Of a DNA stretch of 10,341 bases, positions 6,538 to 10,341 are shown piece after piece. Each line of letters opens with the position of its first letter. Within the stretch, counting starts at the first letter, position 1. The translations under genes and the position numbers were made by a program. Location: NCBI GenBank assembly GCA_017632755.1, contig JAGBQU010000058.1, forward strand, positions 1 to 10,341, given 5' to 3'. This DNA comes from Lachnospiraceae bacterium (GTDB taxonomy: Bacteria > Bacillota_A > Clostridia > Lachnospirales > Lachnospiraceae). The notes beneath the pieces are model-generated. The model was not told the DNA's origin. It ran no database searches and saw only the letters and a list, made by a program, of their open reading frames with translations.

Positions 6538-7079
6538 ATAAAAAACCGTTCGATTCTCTTTCACATGATCAGACGGCGGGCAAGGTGCGCTGTTGGTTCC
6601 TGGGCGGACTTAGAGCAAGCAGTGCGATCGAGGCAGCACTGATCATGCCTCTTATACTCGCGATCCTTTTTTTGTTGTTGTTTCTGATCCTTTTTCTGTT
6701 TACGCGGGCGTCCTTTGTCCGAAATGCATATCTCTGTGCCCTGCGGGCATCGAGGGCAGAGACGGAGCAGATGAATGTGAGGATCGGGATCGCGAAACGG
6801 GAGTATGCGCGCCTGTCGGAGGCGACATATGCGGAATTTGTCACGCATAATACGCAGATCCGGGGAAAGGGTGAGACGGTAACGGTCGAGATACGGCTGC
6901 GGCAGGATTTTCCGCAGGCAGTTTATCTCGGAAACGGAAAGCTTCCCGGGAGATCTGATACAAAGATCACATGCAGGGCGCAAAGCTGTCATCCGGCCGC
7001 CTTTATCCGGCTTTGTCGCAGGATCAGCGGGCGAAACAGACGGGAAGCGGATCAAAGTCTAAACATAGAAGCAAGGTAG
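6534..7079 (+). CDS. Second TadE-like pseudopilin (short)
   Basis: A 181-residue TadE-like protein, a likely minor pilin or pilus-priming subunit. ATG 6534 overlaps the peptidase stop as ATGA; GGAGGA (6517-6522) lies 11 bases upstream, rather far, so coupling to the upstream gene probably helps. The in-frame GTG at 6525 is too close to the ribosome site. The leader of about 28 residues ends in LRA; the following SSAIE places Glu33 at +5, a standard pseudopilin arrangement with Ala in place of Gly before the cut. A long, very hydrophobic helix spans about 34-57 (AALIMPLILAILFLLLF and onwards). The remainder is a short extracytoplasmic domain with beta-like segments (ETVTVEIRLRQDF) and a basic tail (RLCRRISGRNRREAD). 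Unlike the other TadE-like protein it has no Cys/His module. Confidence 0.82.
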   Translation: MNKKPFDSLSHDQTAGKVRCWFLGGLRASSAIEAALIMPLILAILFLLLFLILFLFTRASFVRNAYLCALRASRAETEQMNVRIGIAKREYARLSEATYAEFVTHNTQIRGKGETVTVEIRLRQDFPQAVYLGNGKLPGRSDTKITCRAQSCHPAAFIRLCRRISGRNRREADQSLNIEAR

Positions 7080-7093
7080 AGAGGGAACCTCAT

Positions 7094-8002
7094 ATGATGA
7101 CAAGAATCAAACATGACGGCAACGAAAGTTATCTCATCCTGTGCGAGGGAGAGGCGGATAAAGAGGCGGAGTTTGCATTGTGTATGGCGGTGGAAAATTC
7201 TATCCCCGGACTTCTTGCGCTGAGCCGCCACACCATCAATGACGAGAGATTGCTGTATTACAGGATCAGCGGGATGACAAGTATGGGGGAGATCCGGGAA
7301 CCTCTGACACTTACGTGTTTTACGGCGCTCCTTTGCGGGATCGACAATGTGCTGCGCAGACTTGATGAGTATCTGATCGACGGCGGGCATTTGCTCCTTG
7401 TCGCGGATTATATCTATTTCGATCAGGCGCACTGCGCACCGGCCTTTTGCCTTTACCCCTATGAAGCGACGGATCTGCGCGTGCAGATACGCTCGCTTTG
7501 CGAGTATTTTCTGGAGCACATCGATCAGGAGGACGAAACACTTGTCACAATGGCATATCAGATGTATCGCATGACGAGGGACGAGCATTTTATATTTACG
7601 AGGATCGTGGACGAACTGGTCCGTGAGACAGATCCTGCCAAGGACTCATATCATAAGGAAGGAGAGATCCTGCCACATTTACGGGAAGTGCAGCAGACGC
7701 AGGAGTATGCTTTTGCAGACGCAAAATGTGTGGACAAAGATTGGGAGGAAGTGCGCACAAAAGACAGCGGGGAGGAGAGCGCAAGGACGAAGCGGAACGG
7801 CCCCGGAATCTGGCGGGGACTTTGCCTGTGCCTTACGGGAGCGTCCTTTGCCCTTTTGCTGTTTACCTGTGCTTTGAAAGGATATTATTACGGGAGCAGC
7901 ATATATCAGATGGCGCAGATGTGGGAGGTGCAGGTGCAGGCGCTTATTCTGATCATATTACTCGCGCTATGCATGCTTATCGGCGCAAGAGACAGATCCT
8001 AG
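7094..8002 (+). CDS. DUF6382 membrane protein lacking a recognisable FHA domain
   Basis: A 302-residue protein whose first 180 or so residues match, by my recognition, the DUF6382 domain common at the end of Clostridia Tad loci. Typical features are the block LLYYRISGMTSMGEI, LDEYLIDGGHLLLVADYIYFD, and FLEHIDQEDETLVTMAYQMYRM. ATG 7094 follows GAGGG (7081-7085) at 8 bases; ATG 7097 is an alternative. A charged linker (about 185-236) leads to two hydrophobic helices at about 239-260 and 280-298, and the protein ends GARDRS. In family members I remember, an FHA phosphothreonine-binding domain follows the linker or helices. None is present here, and none appears in any frame of 8003-8128. The role is unknown; a cytoplasmic regulatory or scaffolding part of the pilus system is a guess. 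It is the last gene before the terminator. Confidence 0.75.
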   Translation: MMTRIKHDGNESYLILCEGEADKEAEFALCMAVENSIPGLLALSRHTINDERLLYYRISGMTSMGEIREPLTLTCFTALLCGIDNVLRRLDEYLIDGGHLLLVADYIYFDQAHCAPAFCLYPYEATDLRVQIRSLCEYFLEHIDQEDETLVTMAYQMYRMTRDEHFIFTRIVDELVRETDPAKDSYHKEGEILPHLREVQQTQEYAFADAKCVDKDWEEVRTKDSGEESARTKRNGPGIWRGLCLCLTGASFALLLFTCALKGYYYGSSIYQMAQMWEVQVQALILIILLALCMLIGARDRS

Positions 8003-8128
8003 TCCGCATACGGTTGCAAGAGCCTGGCCACTGCATTGCAGAACGCAATAATTCCCAGCTTACTCAGAGGCGGGCTTTTGCGTGGTTCCGGTTTCCGTGA
8101 TCCTGTTTTCAGACTTTCCTTTCCATAT
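8003..8128. other. Non-coding gap between the Tad operon and its terminator
   Basis: This is 126 bases with no credible gene. It contains one small hairpin, ATTGC (8035-8039) with GCAAT (8045-8049). The upstream gene's frame is open through the region, reaching a TAA in the terminator loop (8144-8146), but the translated text shows no FHA or other domain I recognise. Confidence 0.5.
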
Positions 8129-8160
8129 ACAAAAAACCTGTCATAAGACAGGTTTTTTGT
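8129..8160 (+). terminator. Intrinsic terminator ending the Tad operon
   Basis: Perfect 14-bp inverted repeat: 8129-8142 pairs with 8147-8160 around the loop ATAA. The GC-containing core CCTGTC/GACAGG is followed by TTTTTT. The A-run on the left arm pairs with the T-run, so the structure may also stop transcription arriving on the opposite strand. Confidence 0.93.
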
Positions 8161-8168
8161 GTTATAAT
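8160..8168 (+). promoter_or_regulatory. Extended -10 promoter for the rhomboid operon
   Basis: TGTTATAAT is a perfect TATAAT hexamer (8163-8168) preceded by the TGn extension (8160-8162). The position 17 bases upstream, 8140-8145 (GTCATA), is a poor -35 box, so the TG extension probably compensates. Transcription would start near 8175, about 20 bases before the ATG at 8197. The promoter touches the end of the terminator hairpin. Confidence 0.75.
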
Positions 8169-8196
8169 GAGTTTTAGATGATGTCTGGAGAATAAA

Positions 8197-9240
8197 ATGC
8201 TAAAGCAAATCGAAGATCTAATCATAAATGAAGGATATAACAGGATCCCGTCCAATAAGGAGGAGCTGACCGTTTACCTGCAGGAACAGTTACAGTTTGC
8301 CAATGTGATCTTGCTCTATGATCTGCGTACAGGATTATTTTCCCAAAGGGAGATCTGCCGGTCGATCAAGTCACAGCTGATCAGGCAGTTTATGAAGAGG
8401 GGATACGGGGGCGTTCATGTTCTGACACTGTTTTGCTGTGAGGAGGAAGGCGAGGCAAAAGTGCTCTTCGAAGGGGATCCCTTTGCCTGGGTCATAGAGT
8501 GCACCAAGAGGCGTATTGTGATACCGGAAGGGCATGTGGAGGATTTTTACGGCTTGAAAAACCATCTTGCAAAGCTGCTGGAGAGAGACGACACATTCAC
8601 GGACGACGTACCGCTGCGGGAACAGGATGTGGCGCATATTCCGTTGCGTGAGAGGTCCTATGTGAATATCACGCTTGTGGCAATGAATCTATTGATCTTC
8701 CTTATATGCATCTTTACGGGAGAGCGCATATACGATTTCGGGATCATGTATGCGAAGGCTGTGGTGGAAAAGGGGCGCTATTATCAGATCCTGACGTCCA
8801 TGTTTTTGCATGACCCCTCAAGTGTGGATCATATTTTCGGTAATATGGTTCTTTTGTATCTCATTGGAGATATCGTGGAGAGAAAGTGCGGACATTTCCG
8901 GTATTTGGTGCTCTATTTTGTTTCGGGCATCATGGGCAATCTCTTCTCGCTGGCGTACAGCTATGTGCAGATGGATTTTGTCGGATCGCTGGGGGCATCC
9001 GGAGCGGTCTACGGTGTGGTCGGGGCGCTTTTGTGGATCCTGATATGCAACCGTGGCAGGGTGGAGGATATCACGCTTGTGAGAACCCTGTTTATGATCG
9101 GGTACAGTTTGTATCTGGGATTTACGAGTACGAATGTGAATAATGCGGCTCATGTGGGCGGAATCCTGACGGGCTTTGTCCTTGCAATGATGCTTTATAG
9201 CCGGAAAACTTCCGAAAAATGGGAGGAATATCGCAGATGA
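8197..9240 (+). CDS. Rhomboid-family intramembrane serine protease with N-terminal cytosolic domain
   Basis: A 347-residue membrane protease expected to cut transmembrane or membrane-near segments of other proteins. The ATG at 8197 follows GGAG (8187-8190) at 6 bases. Residues 1 to about 150 form a soluble domain like the extension of YqgP-type Firmicute rhomboids. A first hydrophobic helix lies at about 157-176, and the rhomboid core follows. The catalytic serine is S268 in GASGA (266-270) and the catalytic histidine is H319 in AHVGG. The H-x-x-x-N motif of the oxyanion site is H212/N216 (HIFGN). All key residues are present, so it should be active. It has its own promoter, directly after the Tad terminator, so a link to the pilus is only positional. 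Its TGA overlaps the next ATG. Confidence 0.94.
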   Translation: MLKQIEDLIINEGYNRIPSNKEELTVYLQEQLQFANVILLYDLRTGLFSQREICRSIKSQLIRQFMKRGYGGVHVLTLFCCEEEGEAKVLFEGDPFAWVIECTKRRIVIPEGHVEDFYGLKNHLAKLLERDDTFTDDVPLREQDVAHIPLRERSYVNITLVAMNLLIFLICIFTGERIYDFGIMYAKAVVEKGRYYQILTSMFLHDPSSVDHIFGNMVLLYLIGDIVERKCGHFRYLVLYFVSGIMGNLFSLAYSYVQMDFVGSLGASGAVYGVVGALLWILICNRGRVEDITLVRTLFMIGYSLYLGFTSTNVNNAAHVGGILTGFVLAMMLYSRKTSEKWEEYRR

Positions 9241-9722
9241 ATGTGAACATCTATTATGGAGGAAGGGGATTGATCGATGACCCCACACTCTATGTGATCA
9301 ACTCGATGCAGGAGGTGCTCGAGGAACTGAATGTCAAAGTCACGCGCTATAATCTGTATGAGATGAAAAGTGCGATCACATCGCTTTCGCAGACCTTAAA
9401 GGATGCCGACGGCATCGTTTTGGCGGTGAGCGTGGAGTGGTATGGTATCGGTGGCAATATGCAGAGCTTTCTTGACGCGCTCTGGCTCTATGGAGACAAA
9501 GAAAAAATAACGCGGACATACATGTGTCCGGTCGTGATGAGCACAGCATACGGGGAGAGGGAAAACAGGGCATATCTGGAGTCCGCATGGGAGATCCTCG
9601 GTGGAAAGATCTGTGACGGCATCAGCGGATATATCGCAGATCTCTCTGTTTTGGAGAATACACAGCAGTATCAGTACCTGATCGAGAAAAAGGCGGAAAA
9701 TCTTTACCGCTCGATCAACTAA
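9237..9722 (+). CDS. Flavodoxin-fold (NADPH-dependent FMN reductase-like) protein
   Basis: A 161-residue cytoplasmic protein with a flavodoxin-like alpha/beta fold. ATG 9237 overlaps the rhomboid stop (ATGA) and GGAGGA (9222-9227) stands 9 bases upstream; the in-frame ATG at 9219 would overlap that site. The N-terminus MNVNIYYGGRG is a first beta strand and loop. ADGIVLAVSVEWYGIGGNMQ then FLDALWLYG (about 59-87) is the typical second ligand-loop region of FMN reductases, and VVMSTAYGERE (about 100-110) is the third loop. Flavin binding and NAD(P)H oxidation are inferred from fold; the substrate is unknown. It ends RSIN then TAA at 9720-9722. The frame stays open past this stop directly into the SCP2-like gene, and I recall Lachnospiraceae proteins in which these two parts are one chain, so it may be the 5' half of a broken fusion. 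Confidence 0.82.
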   Translation: MNVNIYYGGRGLIDDPTLYVINSMQEVLEELNVKVTRYNLYEMKSAITSLSQTLKDADGIVLAVSVEWYGIGGNMQSFLDALWLYGDKEKITRTYMCPVVMSTAYGERENRAYLESAWEILGGKICDGISGYIADLSVLENTQQYQYLIEKKAENLYRSIN

Positions 9723-9758
9723 AAGACCTGTTCCCTGCCCGGAAGCGCATGGACGGTC

Positions 9759-10238
9759 ATGCAGGCCGTGTCAGTACATCCCAACAGTGATCTCACACCG
9801 CAGGAGAGCGAGCAGCTTTCCCAGTATGCGTCGGATGACGGCTATGTCCAGAGATCCAAAGAGGATATTCAGGAGCTTGTCAACTACTTTAAAGAAAAGC
9901 TCGATGAGACGGAGGGGGCGGGTGATGAGGAATTTGTGGGCGAATTCACATCCCACTTTAAGCCGCAGCCCGGGTGCAGGGCAAACTATCTTTTCCGGAT
10001 CGAGGAAAAAAAGAAACCCATGTGCATCAAGGTGGACGGACCGAGAATGGAATGCTATTATGCAAACGGAGAGGAGAAGGCGGACGTCGATCTGAATGTC
10101 TCCAAGCATATCCTTGAGGAGATCGTCGAGAACCGGCTTACCTTTCAGAGGGCCTTCATGGCGGGTAATATGAAGACAAAGGGTGATTTTAAATTGCTCA
10201 GAATGCTGGATCAGATTTTTGATTTTACGGAGGAATAA
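9759..10238 (+). CDS. SCP2 sterol-carrier-like domain protein, possibly 3' half of a split fusion
   Basis: A 159-residue protein with a helical N-terminal part and a C-terminal SCP2-like lipid-binding fold. The helical part runs LTPQESEQLSQYASDDGYV then DIQELVNYFKEKLDE. The fold shows strands such as CRANYLFRIEEKKKPMCIKV, a helix near ILEEIVENRLTFQRAF, then MAGNMKTKGDFKLLRMLDQIF, the classic SCP2 ending in which a G-x-x-K-x-x-G-D turn precedes the final helix. ATG 9759 has only a weak GGAAG (9741-9745) 13 bases away, poor for this gene-dense region. The frame is the same as the flavodoxin gene's, and the 12 codons between the TAA and this ATG read KTCSLPGSAWTV without another stop. Independent translation is possible but would be weak. 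The ligand is unknown. Confidence 0.78.
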   Translation: MQAVSVHPNSDLTPQESEQLSQYASDDGYVQRSKEDIQELVNYFKEKLDETEGAGDEEFVGEFTSHFKPQPGCRANYLFRIEEKKKPMCIKVDGPRMECYYANGEEKADVDLNVSKHILEEIVENRLTFQRAFMAGNMKTKGDFKLLRMLDQIFDFTEE

Positions 10239-10241
10239 AAG

Positions 10242-10341
10242 ATGAAAGACGACAAGTGTATTTTTTGTAAGCTGGCAAACGGGGATATCCCAACCAATTC
10301 CATCTACGAGGATGAGGATTTTAATGTTATCTTGGATTTGG
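10242..10341 (+). CDS. HIT-family nucleotide-binding protein, 3' end outside window
   Basis: The first 33 codons of a histidine-triad (HIT/HINT-type) protein, which usually hydrolyses or transfers nucleotides from phosphoramidate or dinucleotide substrates. The N-terminal signature CIFCKLANGDIP (6-17) is diagnostic, with the Cys pair that often binds zinc in this family, followed by YEDEDFNVILDL. The catalytic His-x-His-x-His motif would lie beyond the window. ATG 10242 follows GGAGGA (10229-10234) at 7 bases and begins 3 bases after the SCP2-like stop, so it is probably co-transcribed with the rhomboid unit. Confidence 0.9.
   Translation, partial: MKDDKCIFCKLANGDIPTNSIYEDEDFNVILDL

Noticed and set aside
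6971..7093. N-terminal extension of the DUF6382 protein
   Set aside because: It overlaps the end of the TadE-like gene, and the ribosome site at 7081-7085 fits ATG 7094.
7052..7588. 178-codon open frame on the - strand across the DUF6382 gene
   Set aside because: Shadow of a recognisable + strand domain; its translation is Cys/His/Arg-rich noise.
8003..8128. Remnant FHA domain after the DUF6382 gene
   Set aside because: I read all + strand frames and saw no FHA motif (no GR/S-x-x-H/N-x-x pattern), so no pseudogene is claimed.
1..10341. tRNA, rRNA, CRISPR, phage or transposase genes
   Set aside because: Looked for by eye; no cloverleaf, direct-repeat array, or mobile-element protein was seen.

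Overview
The window reads as low-to-medium GC Firmicute DNA, most likely from a Lachnospiraceae or closely related Clostridia. Support comes from strong AGGAGG-type Shine-Dalgarno sites, from a Tad (Flp/type IVc) pilus cluster in the Clostridia form (Flp1-like pilin, DUF5702 protein, TadE-like pseudopilins, A24 prepilin peptidase, DUF6382 protein), and from a downstream flavodoxin/SCP2 pair of a kind I associate with Lachnospiraceae. Every gene is on the + strand. No rRNA, tRNA, CRISPR array, transposase or phage gene was seen.

Region 1 (1-8002) is the 3' part of a Tad pilus operon. Its order is: TadA/CpaF secretion ATPase (5' end outside the window); TadB and TadC inner-membrane platform proteins; a 55-residue Flp1-like major prepilin; a DUF5702 membrane-anchored protein; a TadE-like pseudopilin with two C-terminal Cys/His modules; an A24 prepilin peptidase (TadV/CpaA type); a second short TadE-like pseudopilin; and a DUF6382 membrane protein. 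The ATPase drives the TadB/TadC platform. The peptidase trims the Flp prepilin and probably the TadE-like proteins. These then assemble into, or prime, an envelope-spanning pilus. The TadC protein is unusual in carrying a large Ig-like extracytoplasmic insert. The three gaps around flp and upstream of the first tadE-like gene hold RNA hairpins, whereas the last genes are packed with overlaps.

The most striking unexplained structure is a 27-bp inverted repeat, 5111-5137 pairing with 5258-5284. All three of its imperfections are G-U pairs on the + strand RNA. The stem buries the ribosome site and GTG start of the first tadE-like gene under a sequence resembling the 16S anti-Shine-Dalgarno.

Region 2 (8003-8196) is a short non-coding gap with a clear intrinsic terminator (8129-8160) immediately followed by an extended -10 promoter (8160-8168).

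Region 3 (8197-10341) is a separate transcription unit: a rhomboid intramembrane protease, a flavodoxin-fold reductase overlapping it by ATGA, an SCP2-like sterol-carrier domain protein in the same reading frame as the reductase and separated from it by one TAA, and the beginning of a HIT-family protein that runs off the window.
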